From the NCBI GenBank assembly GCA_004346645.1, contig SMDA01000001.1, positions 372,001 to 436,000 on the forward strand: a stretch of 64,000 bases of DNA, given 5' to 3'. The translations under genes were made by a program, and so were the position numbers. This stretch comes from Gulbenkiania mobilis. GTDB taxonomy: Bacteria; Pseudomonadota; Gammaproteobacteria; Burkholderiales; Chromobacteriaceae. Below are positions 17,911-26,107 of this stretch, one piece after another (position 1 is the stretch's first letter; every line of letters starts with the position of its first letter). Below the pieces are notes generated by a model. That model saw nothing but the letters and a program-made list of their open reading frames with translations, had not been told where the DNA came from and did not search any database.

Positions 17911-18491
17911 GGGTTGCCGGTGCTCCCCGCTGCACGGCCGCTGCGGCGTGCTGCCGGCGTCTTGACATTCTTTTCCAGGTCTTCCATCGCGTCGGCCACC
18001 AGGCTTTCGTCCAGCAGACCCATTTCCGTCATCAGTTCACGGCGACGGCTGACCATGGTTTCCAGCATGCCGATCCAGTCCAGGCGCGAACGGCCCAGCT
18101 GCGGGAAGAGTTCGCCTTCTTCCTCGCGGACGTGATGCTTAACGTATTCGCACAGCACGGTGAAGCTGGCCGAGTACTTGGGATCGTCCGGGTTCATGGT
18201 CTTGATCTGGGCGATCAGCTGCTTGGCGCTTTGGTGTTCCACCTCGGCCTCGTCGATCAGGTTGTCTTCCGCCACCTTGGTGCGCGCGGCGGGGTAGAGC
18301 AGTTCTTCTTCCAGCTGGGCGTGCACTTCCAGCTCGGCACAGGTGCGCTCCACGATGGCGGTACGGGCCTCACGGTCGGACTCGGGGTCCAGTTTTTCAA
18401 AATCGCGGTGGGCTTTCTTCATGCGTTTGTGGTCTTCGATCAGCATGCCCAGCAATTCTTCACGGGCACTGCTCTGGCTGCGGGTTGCCAT
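17907..18491 (-). CDS. hemerythrin HHE-domain protein
   Basis: Cytosolic protein of 194 residues with a hemerythrin HHE cation-binding domain. Likely metal ligands are in LIEDHKRMKKAHRDF, EVHAQLEEELLYPA, EVEHQSAKQ and EYVKHHVREEEGELFP. A basic, low-complexity C-terminus (KTPAARRSGRAAG) follows. ATG 18491 has AAGGAG upstream. It overlaps the following fusion gene by ATGA. It could bind di-iron and sense or handle oxygen or nitric oxide; this is family inference. Confidence 0.87.
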   Translation of the reverse strand: MATRSQSSAREELLGMLIEDHKRMKKAHRDFEKLDPESDREARTAIVERTCAELEVHAQLEEELLYPAARTKVAEDNLIDEAEVEHQSAKQLIAQIKTMNPDDPKYSASFTVLCEYVKHHVREEEGELFPQLGRSRLDWIGMLETMVSRRRELMTEMGLLDESLVADAMEDLEKNVKTPAARRSGRAAGSTGNP

Positions 18492-18673
18492 AAGAGTCTC
18501 CTTGCGGCGGGGTCGGGAATCGGTCGCAGGCTTGAACTGCGCACCCTTGGCCGTCAGCAATTCACGTGCCGGCAGGATCCACGGCTTTTGATGCGAGCAG
18601 CATTAAAGTGCGCTTAACACAGGCACGATGTTTGCTGATCCATGACGCACGAATTTGAGACAAGGAAGCTGCC

Positions 18674-18916
18674 ATGAGCCAGAAGAGACCACCGTCCCCC
18701 CCGGCAGATCAGGTCACGCCGCTGACCGAACAGGAAAACGGAGTCGACCCGCGCCGTCCGCGGGTGCCGCGCCAGCCACATGAACGGGACGAGTCGCCCG
18801 ACAGCCAGCAGGGCTATGAGGACGCCCGCATCGAGCAGGCCCATGATGACCTTGAGAACGGGCTGGTCGATACCGACCGCCGGGGGCCGGGCGACCAGAG
18901 CTATGTGGACCGCTGA
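18674..18916 (+). CDS. small disordered acidic protein, unknown
   Basis: Protein of 80 residues, rich in Pro, Arg, Asp, Glu and Gln, with no hydrophobic core, so probably intrinsically disordered. An AAGGAAG ribosome binding site precedes ATG 18674. It lies 71 bases before galU on the same strand and is divergent from the hemerythrin gene. No family recognised. Composition and position support expression only moderately. Confidence 0.55.
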   Translation: MSQKRPPSPPADQVTPLTEQENGVDPRRPRVPRQPHERDESPDSQQGYEDARIEQAHDDLENGLVDTDRRGPGDQSYVDR

Positions 18917-18987
18917 CCGCATGGTCGATGCTGCCACGCCCCTGCATTGAACTGTCCAGCAAACGAAAACCGAACTGGGACCTCCCC

Positions 18988-20109
18988 ATGAATTTCGAAA
19001 CTTCGAAAAAACGTCCCGCTTCCCTCGCTGAGGCATCCCCCCGTACCGGTGTAATCCGCAAAGCCGTGTTCCCCGTCGCCGGGCTGGGCACCCGCTTCCT
19101 CCCCGCCACCAAGGCTGTGGCCAAGGAAATGCTGCCGGTGGTGGACCGGCCCCTGATCCAATATGCGATTGAGGAAGCCCGCGCTGCGGGAATCACCGAG
19201 ATGATCTTTGTCACCAGCCGCACCAAGCGTGCGATCGAAGATCATGTGGACCGCATGCCGGATCTGGAGGCAGAGCTGGAGCAGCAAGGCAAGCATGCGC
19301 TTCTGGAGGAGTTGCGAGCGCTTACGCCCGAGGGCGTGAAGTTCAGCTTCGTACGCCAGAGTGCGCCACGCGGGCTGGGGCATGCCATCCAGTGTGCGCG
19401 GCATCTGGTGGGCAACGAACCCTTCGCGGTGCTGCTGCCTGACGACCTGATCGACGCGCAGCCCGGGGCGCTGGCCCAATTGGTAGCCCATTACGAGAAG
19501 GTGCCGGCCAGCCTGGTGGCGGTGCAGCCGGTCAAGCGTGAGGACACCCGTCGCTACGGTATCGTGGACATCCATGCCACTGATGCGCGCGGCGCCCGCC
19601 TCAAAACGGTTGTGGAAAAGCCCAAGCCCGAAGACGCGCCCTCCACGCTCGGCGTTGTGGGCCGTTATGTGTTCACCCCGGCAATTTTCGATTGCCTTGA
19701 TGGTCTTGAGGCGGGGGCCGGAGGCGAGATTCAGCTCACCGATGGCATCGCTCGCTTGCTGCAGCATGAGTCGGTGTTTGCTTATCGCTATCAAGGTAAG
19801 CGCTACGATTGTGGTAGCAAGCTCGGGTATCTGGAAGCCACGCTGGCATATGCCCTTAAGCATGCTGAGCTTGGCAGCGACTTCCGGCAACTTCTGCTGC
19901 ACACTGCCCAGCAGCTTACCGATCTGCCCGCACGCCGTTTGGCGGGCCATGCCCAGACTGTGGTGCGCCCGCTCGATATCGGTCCGCTCAAGCCGGCGGC
20001 ATCGACGGAGAACGAACTGGACGACGCCACGCTCGCCAGCTTGGCCGAAGCGGCGGTGGTGGCCCGTTCGGCCAACGGTAGCGCGGCTTCCTCCTCCTCG
20101 CTGTCCTGA
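18988..20109 (+). CDS. galU: UTP-glucose-1-phosphate uridylyltransferase
   Basis: Makes UDP-glucose from UTP and glucose 1-phosphate for envelope polysaccharides. Length 373 residues. The nucleotide-binding signature [19 protein letters not shown] starts near residue 25; [22 protein letters not shown], the substrate segment [11 protein letters not shown] and [10 protein letters not shown] follow. The enzyme is longer than the usual 290-300 residues: about 70 extra residues follow YALKHAEL, ending in a Ser/Ala-rich tail. ATG 18988 starts 18 residues before the core; a later start is conceivable. It may feed the glycosyltransferase encoded nearby. Confidence 0.93.
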   Translation: MNFETSKKRPASLAEASPRTGVIRKAVFPVAGLGTRFLPATKAVAKEMLPVVDRPLIQYAIEEARAAGITEMIFVTSRTKRAIEDHVDRMPDLEAELEQQGKHALLEELRALTPEGVKFSFVRQSAPRGLGHAIQCARHLVGNEPFAVLLPDDLIDAQPGALAQLVAHYEKVPASLVAVQPVKREDTRRYGIVDIHATDARGARLKTVVEKPKPEDAPSTLGVVGRYVFTPAIFDCLDGLEAGAGGEIQLTDGIARLLQHESVFAYRYQGKRYDCGSKLGYLEATLAYALKHAELGSDFRQLLLHTAQQLTDLPARRLAGHAQTVVRPLDIGPLKPAASTENELDDATLASLAEAAVVARSANGSAASSSSLS

Positions 20110-20367
20110 TGGGACGGAGCGCCTGATCGTGCCCCTTGCGTGCCCAGCCGAACCCGGGCACGCTGTTTGCTACTATTCCGGTGCCCGGCCCGTCCGACAG
20201 AGCGCCCCTCTGCGGCACGGCCGGGCCCGCCCTTCCATCCGAAGCAAGGGCGCTGACCAAGAACACGAGCCGATGACAAAGAGCATCGTCACGCACACAA
20301 CAAGCACCGACGGGCCTGCGGCAGACGGACCCGCCCGGTGGCAGACGGAATATTGCAGGAGCTATGC

Positions 20368-21813
20368 ATGAATGCACCGGTAATCCGGCTTGAGTCCCGC
20401 CAGCAGCAAACCCTTACCCCTCGCCTGCAACAGGCCGTGCGCCTGCTGCAGCTTTCGTCGCTGGACTTCGCACAGGAGATCCAGCAGGCACTGGATACCA
20501 ACCCCTTCCTGGAGCCGGATGATGACGGCGAGGAAGGGGTTGGCCAGGATCTGGACGGCATGGCAGGAATGGCCTCGGTCGCGCCTGCCGAAGAACTCCC
20601 CGTGGCCGCCCCGGCCCAAGACGACCATTCCAGCCGAGAGGATGCACAATGGGACACCGAAACCTGGGGCTCCGGCTCTGGGGCCAGCCACGGTGACAGT
20701 GATGTCGACATGATGGACTTGGCAGAATCCACCGTATCGCTGCGCGATCACCTGCATCGTCAGGTGAACGTGATGCCGCTTTCCGAGCGCGACCGCCTGC
20801 TGGCGGCGGTGATCGTCGAGGCCCTGGATGACGACGGCTACCTGCGCCTGACCCTGGAAGACTTGCAGGAGATGGTGGAACTCGATCCGCTGCCGGACGA
20901 GACCGAAATGCAGACTGCCATCCGCATTGTGCAGTCGCTGGAACCCAACGGCGTGGGCGCCCGCGACATCCGCGAATGCCTGCTGCTGCAGGTGTGCGAC
21001 ATCCCCGACGAGGCGGAGCGTGCCTTGGCCGAGCGTATCGTCGCCCATCACTTGGAACAACTGGCCCAGCGCGATATCTCGCGCATGGCCAAGGCCCTAG
21101 GATCCACCGTCGCCGCTGTCGAGGCGGCCTGCGAACGCGTCCGGCACCTGGACCCGCGCCCGGGCTGGCGCTTCGGTTCGACTGCGGTGCAGTTCGTCAC
21201 GCCCGATGTGATCGTGCGCAAAGTAAAGGGCGAGTGGCAAGCCACGCTCAACCCCAGCGCCATTCCCAAAGTGCGCCTCAACAAGGTGTATGCAGAGCTG
21301 TTCCAGAGCCACCGCGAATCGCACCATGGCGACCTCGCCTCTCATCTGCAGGAGGCACGCTGGACGGTACGGAACGTAGAGCAGCGCTTTGCCACTATCC
21401 TGCGCGTGGCCGAAGCCATCGTGAAACGCCAGAAGAACTTCCTCGAGTATGGTGCGCTGGCGATGAAGCCGCTGGGGCTCAAGGAAATTGCCGAGGAGCT
21501 GGGGCTGCACGAATCCACGGTTTCGCGCGTTACCAATAACAAGTATCTGGCCACGCCGGCCGGTGTGTTCGAACTGAAGTATTTCTTCTCGCGTGCGCTG
21601 CCCACTTCCAGTGGAGGAGCCTGCTCGGCGACCGCCATCCGGGGAGTGATCAAGGACCTCATCGATGGTGAAGATGCGACCAACCCGCTCTCGGATGCGG
21701 AAATCGCCCGCCTTCTCGCTCGTCAAGGGTTGCAAGTGGCGCGCCGGACCGTGACCAAGTACCGCCAGATGATGCGCGTGCCTGCAGTGGAGATGCGCCG
21801 TCAGCGCGTGTAG
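20368..21813 (+). CDS. rpoN: RNA polymerase sigma-54 factor
   Basis: Sigma-N factor directing RNA polymerase to -24/-12 promoters that need an AAA+ activator. Length 481 residues. Region I has TLTPRLQQAVRLLQLSS (residues 15-31). The acidic region II and the core-binding domain follow. The helix-turn-helix contains KEIAEELGLHESTVSRV, and the RpoN box ARRTVTKYRQ is near the C-terminus. ATG 20368 has GGAG nine bases upstream. The gene is followed by an inverted repeat pair and a terminator. The usual downstream hpf/ptsN genes are absent; a carboxypeptidase gene converges instead. Confidence 0.96.
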   Translation: MNAPVIRLESRQQQTLTPRLQQAVRLLQLSSLDFAQEIQQALDTNPFLEPDDDGEEGVGQDLDGMAGMASVAPAEELPVAAPAQDDHSSREDAQWDTETWGSGSGASHGDSDVDMMDLAESTVSLRDHLHRQVNVMPLSERDRLLAAVIVEALDDDGYLRLTLEDLQEMVELDPLPDETEMQTAIRIVQSLEPNGVGARDIRECLLLQVCDIPDEAERALAERIVAHHLEQLAQRDISRMAKALGSTVAAVEAACERVRHLDPRPGWRFGSTAVQFVTPDVIVRKVKGEWQATLNPSAIPKVRLNKVYAELFQSHRESHHGDLASHLQEARWTVRNVEQRFATILRVAEAIVKRQKNFLEYGALAMKPLGLKEIAEELGLHESTVSRVTNNKYLATPAGVFELKYFFSRALPTSSGGACSATAIRGVIKDLIDGEDATNPLSDAEIARLLARQGLQVARRTVTKYRQMMRVPAVEMRRQRV

Positions 21814-21820
21814 CGCCGGT

Positions 21821-21857
21821 AAGGTTGGCCGAAGCAAAGCGGCCTTGGGCCAACCTT
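21821..21857. repeat. inverted pair of the GGTTGGCCGAA repeat
   Basis: An exact copy at 21823-21833 is followed 11 bases later by an inverted copy with one mismatch (21845-21855). The outer ten bases pair perfectly (21821-21830 with 21848-21857), leaving a 17-base loop. It lies 8 bases after the rpoN stop and just before the terminator at 21865. Confidence 0.9.
21823..21833 (+). repeat. GGTTGGCCGAA repeat copy 8
   Basis: Exact intergenic copy forming the left arm of the inverted pair after rpoN. Confidence 0.92.
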
Positions 21858-21864
21858 TCAAGAG

Positions 21865-21890
21865 AAAACCGCCCCGGAGGGCGGTTTTTT
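21865..21890. terminator. bidirectional terminator between rpoN and the M14 gene
   Basis: Ten-bp stem AAAACCGCCC with CGGA loop and a T run on each strand; serves both convergent genes. Confidence 0.92.
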
Positions 21891-21911
21891 CATGATGAGG
21901 TGCGGTATGGA

Positions 21912-23039
21912 CTATCGCAGCTGGTTGATCACGGCGTAGATCGCCGTCAGTGCTGCCTCGCCCAGACGCAGACTACGCTGGCCGCTCCAGCCGTAGTCAT
22001 CGTCCGGCAGGTTGTCGTTGTCCTTGAAGGGCATTTCCAGCGTGTAGGCCAGACAGTCGAAACGGTTGCCCACCCAGGCCGTCGCCATCGACAGGTTGGC
22101 CGTGCCGGGCGCGTCCTTGGCATAGCCGAATTCATCCTGAAAGTCCGGGCTCGCCAGATGCAGGTAATGCTTGAAGCGTTCTTCCAGTGCGGCGATGCGC
22201 GGGTTGTAGCTTGGCACACCTTCGGTGCCAGCTACGAACACATACGGGATCGCCTCGTCGCCATGGATGTCCAGGAAGAGGTCCACGCCAACTTCCTCCA
22301 TCTTGCGACGTACATGAAACACCTCGGGGCTGCGCTCCAGCGACGGCTCCAGCCATTCGCGGTTGAGATTGGCGCCCGCCGCATTGGTGCGCAGGTTGCC
22401 GCGCACCGAGCCGTCCGGGTTCATGTTGGGCACTACATAAAAGGTGGCCTTATCGAGGAGGGCGCGGGCTGTGGGATCCTGCGGGTCCAGAAGACGGTTC
22501 AGGAAGCCTTCGACGAACCATTCGGCCATGGTCTCGCCAGGATGCTGGCGCGCGATCACCCATACCTTCAAGTCGGACTCCACCTGATGGCCGATGGTCA
22601 GCAAGTCCAGGTCTCTGCCTTCTACCGTTTCCCCCACGCAGCTCACGTCGCACAAGCCGGATCCCTGGGCTTGGCCGATAAGGTTGAGATGCTGCTCGTA
22701 GGAATAGGGTTCGAAATAGGCGTAGTAGACACTATTGGCCAAGGGCACATGTTCGACCGTCATCACGCCATTGGCGTAGGTGCTGGACACACGGAACCAG
22801 TTTACCCGGTCATAGGAGGCCACTACCTGGTAGTTTTCCCAGCCCGCGGGATAGGCGCATTCACCGGCGTTGAGGAAGCGCAGCGTGCAGTTCTGATAGG
22901 CCGCCCCTTGCAGGCGGAAGTAGAACCACTGGGCGAATTCGGCGGCATTGTCGCGGCGGATCCGCAGCTGGATGTCGTCGAACGTTTCGGCGGAAACGAT
23001 CTCGATGCTGCCGGCATCGAAGTTACTGCTGATTTTCAT
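21912..23039 (-). CDS. M14 family zinc carboxypeptidase
   Basis: Metallocarboxypeptidase of 375 residues, cytosolic (no signal peptide). An N-terminal beta-rich domain typical of cytosolic M14 (AGBL/Nna-like) proteins covers residues 1-120, with FAQWFYFRLQGA and YPAGWENYQ. The catalytic domain holds zinc ligands in RQHPGETMAEW (HxxE) and DIHGDE, the substrate segment GANLNREW and the catalytic Glu in AYTLEMPFKDN. Natural substrates of bacterial members are not settled. It is not an AstE (succinylglutamate desuccinylase) by its N-terminal domain. ATG 23039 is chosen; only a weak ribosome binding site is visible. Confidence 0.88.
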   Translation of the reverse strand: MKISSNFDAGSIEIVSAETFDDIQLRIRRDNAAEFAQWFYFRLQGAAYQNCTLRFLNAGECAYPAGWENYQVVASYDRVNWFRVSSTYANGVMTVEHVPLANSVYYAYFEPYSYEQHLNLIGQAQGSGLCDVSCVGETVEGRDLDLLTIGHQVESDLKVWVIARQHPGETMAEWFVEGFLNRLLDPQDPTARALLDKATFYVVPNMNPDGSVRGNLRTNAAGANLNREWLEPSLERSPEVFHVRRKMEEVGVDLFLDIHGDEAIPYVFVAGTEGVPSYNPRIAALEERFKHYLHLASPDFQDEFGYAKDAPGTANLSMATAWVGNRFDCLAYTLEMPFKDNDNLPDDDYGWSGQRSLRLGEAALTAIYAVINQLR

Positions 23040-23106
23040 GCGCAACCCTGGAAGGACGGACAAAGGAATGGTGGCATTGTACGCCCGCCGGCGGCCGGAC
23101 AGCAAA

Positions 23107-23132
23107 AACCCGGCGCAGCAGTGCGCCGGGTT
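23107..23132 (-). terminator. terminator of the phasin gene
   Basis: Eleven-bp perfect stem with GCAG loop, followed on the minus strand by a TTTTTGC tract; 22 bases after the phasin stop. Confidence 0.9.
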
Positions 23133-23153
23133 GCAGAAGCGGGACGTATGCGA

Positions 23154-23723
23154 TCAGGCCTGCGCGGTCGGGCCTTGCGGTGCGCGACGGCTTACCGTCT
23201 TCACGGCTTCGACGGTGGCATGTGAGGCGGCCTTCACATTGGTGTCGGTGAATTCAGCCATCTGCTTGGCGACTTTGCTCAGACTGCTCATCGCGGCCGT
23301 GGCGGTTGCAAGCGAGGACTTGGCTACATTGACGGCGGTCTCGGAGCCGGCCGGAGCATTTTTGGAAAGGTGGTCCAGACCGTTGGTCAGCGACTTGGTC
23401 AGGGTGTCCACGCGGTCTTCGGCCAGGCGGGTGAAATCCCCCTGAACCTGCGATGCGATGTCGTACAGGGTGCGGGACTGTGCCAGCGAGCGCTCCATGG
23501 CCTGAGTGGAGTATTTGCGGGCTTCTTCCATGGCTTCCGCGGTCAGACCAAGCTGGGTCAGCTGGCGGGCGGCGGCCACGTTTTCTTCAAGAATCTGCTT
23601 GGAGGCTTCAAACTGGAAGCGCATCAGGCGTTCGGTGCTGTCGAGCGACAGTTGGGCAAAGCGCAGCGCGCCTTCCACCAGGTCCATCGAAAACTGGTTC
23701 AGCTGTTCGGTGTTGTTGACCAT
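23154..23723 (-). CDS. phasin family protein
   Basis: Granule-associated protein of 189 residues that coats polyhydroxyalkanoate inclusions. It is almost entirely helical and has the phasin_2 pattern: NNTEQLNQFSMDLVEGALRF, then STERLMRFQFEASKQILEE and ARQLTQL. A Thr/Ala/Ser-rich C-terminal part with VAKQMAEFTDTNVKAASHA follows. An AGAGG ribosome binding site precedes ATG 23723. It is transcribed divergently from phaR, its expected repressor, across a 188-base region with paired candidate operators. Confidence 0.9.
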   Translation of the reverse strand: MVNNTEQLNQFSMDLVEGALRFAQLSLDSTERLMRFQFEASKQILEENVAAARQLTQLGLTAEAMEEARKYSTQAMERSLAQSRTLYDIASQVQGDFTRLAEDRVDTLTKSLTNGLDHLSKNAPAGSETAVNVAKSSLATATAAMSSLSKVAKQMAEFTDTNVKAASHATVEAVKTVSRRAPQGPTAQA

Positions 23724-23775
23724 AGTTAACCTCTGCTGGTTACGAGCGATGTAGGGGGTGCGGTGCCGGGTTTTT

Positions 23776-23790
23776 TTGCGCACTGCACAA
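23776..23790. promoter_or_regulatory. candidate PhaR operator, phasin side
   Basis: TTGC-N5-GCACAA directly next to a run of seven T. The same half-sites recur at 23866. Assignment to PhaR is inference from position and the known repressor-phasin pairing. Confidence 0.4.
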
Positions 23791-23865
23791 TAAGTGGCAA
23801 AATGTATCACGGCGGTGCAGCATACGCCTAGGATGATTGCTCTATATTGTTGTATTTATGGTAAA

Positions 23866-23879
23866 TTGCACGCGCACAA
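23866..23879. promoter_or_regulatory. candidate PhaR operator, phaR side
   Basis: TTGC-N4-GCACAA, 33 bases before the phaR start, overlapping a possible -10 element (TAAATT at 23862). Suggests autoregulation. Confidence 0.4.
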
Positions 23880-23911
23880 CACCAACCACAATACAAAACC
23901 GGGAGTAATGA

Positions 23912-24502
23912 ATGAGTGTTGAGAAGCGGGTCATCAAGAAGTACCCCAACCGGCGGCTGTACGACACCGCCACCAGCTCGTACATCACGCTGGGGGACGT
24001 GAAGCAGCTGGTGCTCGACCAGGTCGACATCCAGGTGGTGGATGCCAAGACGCAGGCGGACATCACTCGCAGCGTACTGCTGCAGATCATCCTGGACGAG
24101 GAAAACGGCACCATGCCGATGTTCAGCTATGAAGTGCTCACGCAGTTCATCCGCTTTTATGGCCAGGCCATGCAGGGCATGATGGGGCCCTTCCTCGAGC
24201 GCAATCTGCAGGTGTTCTCGCAGCTGCAGCAGAAGATGCAGGAGCAGACGCGCGCGCTCTACGGGGAAAATGCCATGCTCAACCCCAATATCTGGTCCGA
24301 CCTGATGAAGTTTCAGGGTCCGAACATGCAGAATATGATGTCCAACTACATGGAGCAGAGTACCAACCTGTTCCTGGATATGCAGAATCGCATGCAGGAG
24401 CAGACCCGTCAGCTCTTCAGCGGCTTCGGTTTCAATCCCTATGCCGCGCCCGGCAGCCAGGAAAAGGGGCCGGACAAGAAGGACGAGCCCCCGAAAGGCT
24501 GA
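23912..24502 (+). CDS. phaR: polyhydroxyalkanoate synthesis repressor PhaR
   Basis: DNA- and PHA-binding repressor of 196 residues that represses phasin genes until polymer granules titrate it away. The N-terminal PHB/PHA accumulation DNA-binding domain reads KRVIKKYPNRRLYDT and YITLGDVKQLVLD. The central PHB_acc segment includes RSVLLQIILDEENG, MFSYEVLTQFIRFYG and MQGMMGPFLERN. The C-terminus is Gln/Met rich, with repeated MQEQTR, then a charged Lys/Pro tail. GGGAG precedes ATG 23912. Divergent from phasin and followed by its own terminator. Confidence 0.95.
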   Translation: MSVEKRVIKKYPNRRLYDTATSSYITLGDVKQLVLDQVDIQVVDAKTQADITRSVLLQIILDEENGTMPMFSYEVLTQFIRFYGQAMQGMMGPFLERNLQVFSQLQQKMQEQTRALYGENAMLNPNIWSDLMKFQGPNMQNMMSNYMEQSTNLFLDMQNRMQEQTRQLFSGFGFNPYAAPGSQEKGPDKKDEPPKG

Positions 24503-24520
24503 CCTTCACGGCAGTGAAAG

Positions 24521-24549
24521 AAAAACCGGCTTCCGAGAGCCGGTTTTTT
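24521..24549 (+). terminator. terminator of phaR
   Basis: Stem AAACCGGCT with a six-base loop and a T run, 19 bases after the phaR stop; the A-rich left side may also terminate the convergent chemotaxis gene. Confidence 0.9.
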
Positions 24550-24568
24550 GTGCCTTGGCCGAAGCCGG

Positions 24569-25885
24569 CTATTGCTTCAACGCATCGGCAAATCGGCCGA
24601 TTGCATCCACGACCTGCCGGGCGCCCTCGTGGATCTCCACGATTACGGCGCCGGCGCTGTTGGCCAACGCCACCCCCTGCTCGGCCTTGCTTCGGCTGGC
24701 CTGCATGTTGTCCACCGCGCTCTTTGCCAGTGCCTGGTTCTGGCGCACCACGTCGGCGATCTCGATCGTTGCCTGGCTGGTGCGGGCCGCCAAGTGGCGC
24801 ACCTCGTCGGCCACTACCGCAAAGCCGCGTCCCATCTCGCCCGCCCGGGCAGCCTCAATCGCCGCATTGAGCGCAAGCAGGTTGGTCTGGTCGGCGATGC
24901 CGCTGATCGTCTCCACGATCGAACTGATCCTGTCAGACTGCTGGCTAAGGGCGCCGATGTCCTGCGACACACCCTGCAGTTCGCCTGCGATGTGCTGCAC
25001 CACGCTGACAGTCTCGCGTACCACGGCCGCGCCCGCGCTGGCGCTCTCGTCGGTTTTCTGCGAGATGACATAGGCCAGCTGTGCCGCCTGATGTTCTTCT
25101 TCGCGCTGCAGCGTCTGCTCGGTGACATCGGTGGCAAACTTCGCCACGCCATACTGCCGCCCCCGTGCATCGAACAGTGGGTTGTAGGTGGCGCGCAGCC
25201 ATACCGTGCGGCCGTTGCGGTCCAGACGCCGGAAGCGCCCCGAGATGTATTCGCCTTGCGTGAGGCGCTGCCAGAACCCCCGGTAATCGGGTGCATCGGC
25301 CTCGGACGGGTCGCAGAACATCCGATGATGCTGGCCACGGATGTCTTCCAGGCGGTAGCCCATCATTTCCAGAAAGTTCTCGTTGGCGTTCACCACCCGG
25401 CCTTCCAGGTCGAACTCGATGACGGCCGTCGACCGGTTGAGCGCATTCACCAGGCTGTCCTGCACTTGTGCCTTGCGGATGCGCGCAGTGATGTCGGACG
25501 CGAGCTTGAGGATGCGGCGTACCTGGCCATCCGCCCCGCGCAGGGGGATGTAGCTTGCCTCCAGCCAGATTTCCCGCCCGCCTTTGCCGTAACGCAGAAA
25601 CTTGTCGGTAAAGCTCTCACCGGATTTAAGCCGTTCCCAGAAGCGGGTATAACCGGGGCTTGTCACCTCGTCGCGGCTGCAGAACAGGCGATGATGCTGG
25701 CCACGGATTTCCTCCAGCGTATAGCCGACCGTGTTCAGGAAGAGGGGGTTGGCATCGAGGATGGTGCCGTCCGGTGCGAACTCGATCTGTGCCAGGGCGC
25801 TGCGAATGGCGGCGAGCGTGGCTTCGAGTTCGGCATTGCGCGCCTGGCAGGCAAGCATATCCTTCTTGAGGGCGCTGTTGAACAT
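24569..25885 (-). CDS. soluble double-PAS methyl-accepting chemotaxis transducer (BdlA-like)
   Basis: Cytosolic signal transducer of 438 residues without transmembrane segments. Two PAS/PAC modules span about 15-140 and 145-265, both with the IRGQHHR(L/M)F(C) motif that is typical of Aer/BdlA-type PAS pairs. A short methyl-accepting signalling domain follows, with the hairpin sequence [19 protein letters not shown] spanning residues 344-362 and [15 protein letters not shown]. The layout equals Pseudomonas BdlA, which controls biofilm dispersal. ATG 25885 has GGAG upstream. No che genes are nearby. It precedes a cyclic-di-GMP gene only across rimO, on the other strand. Confidence 0.9.
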   Translation of the reverse strand: MFNSALKKDMLACQARNAELEATLAAIRSALAQIEFAPDGTILDANPLFLNTVGYTLEEIRGQHHRLFCSRDEVTSPGYTRFWERLKSGESFTDKFLRYGKGGREIWLEASYIPLRGADGQVRRILKLASDITARIRKAQVQDSLVNALNRSTAVIEFDLEGRVVNANENFLEMMGYRLEDIRGQHHRMFCDPSEADAPDYRGFWQRLTQGEYISGRFRRLDRNGRTVWLRATYNPLFDARGRQYGVAKFATDVTEQTLQREEEHQAAQLAYVISQKTDESASAGAAVVRETVSVVQHIAGELQGVSQDIGALSQQSDRISSIVETISGIADQTNLLALNAAIEAARAGEMGRGFAVVADEVRHLAARTSQATIEIADVVRQNQALAKSAVDNMQASRSKAEQGVALANSAGAVIVEIHEGARQVVDAIGRFADALKQ

Positions 25886-26067
25886 GGTGGGGTCTCCTTC
25901 TGGTGGGGCCTGCTATCGGACGGCAGCGCGGCGGGCAGGGCTGTTTTCACAAGCATACACCGCCTGCTGACCAGGACCATGGCGGATTTCCCCTAGTGTC
26001 AGTGCTACCCGTGCCGCCTCATGACTTTCACAGACGAACTCTTCAGTCAGGGTGCTTTAAAGGGTTG

Positions 26068-26073
26068 TATACT
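26068..26073 (+). promoter_or_regulatory. rimO: possible -10 element for rimO
   Basis: TATACT lies 34 bases before the rimO start. No convincing -35 at the right distance, so this is tentative. Confidence 0.35.
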
Positions 26074-26107
26074 TTGCGATTTTTATTTCTAACTCGTACT
26101 GCCCAGC

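Noticed and set aside
21912..23039. M14 gene as the missing AstE
   Set aside because: It has the N-terminal beta domain of cytosolic M14 carboxypeptidases and lies 30 kb from the ast genes; AstE proteins lack that domain.
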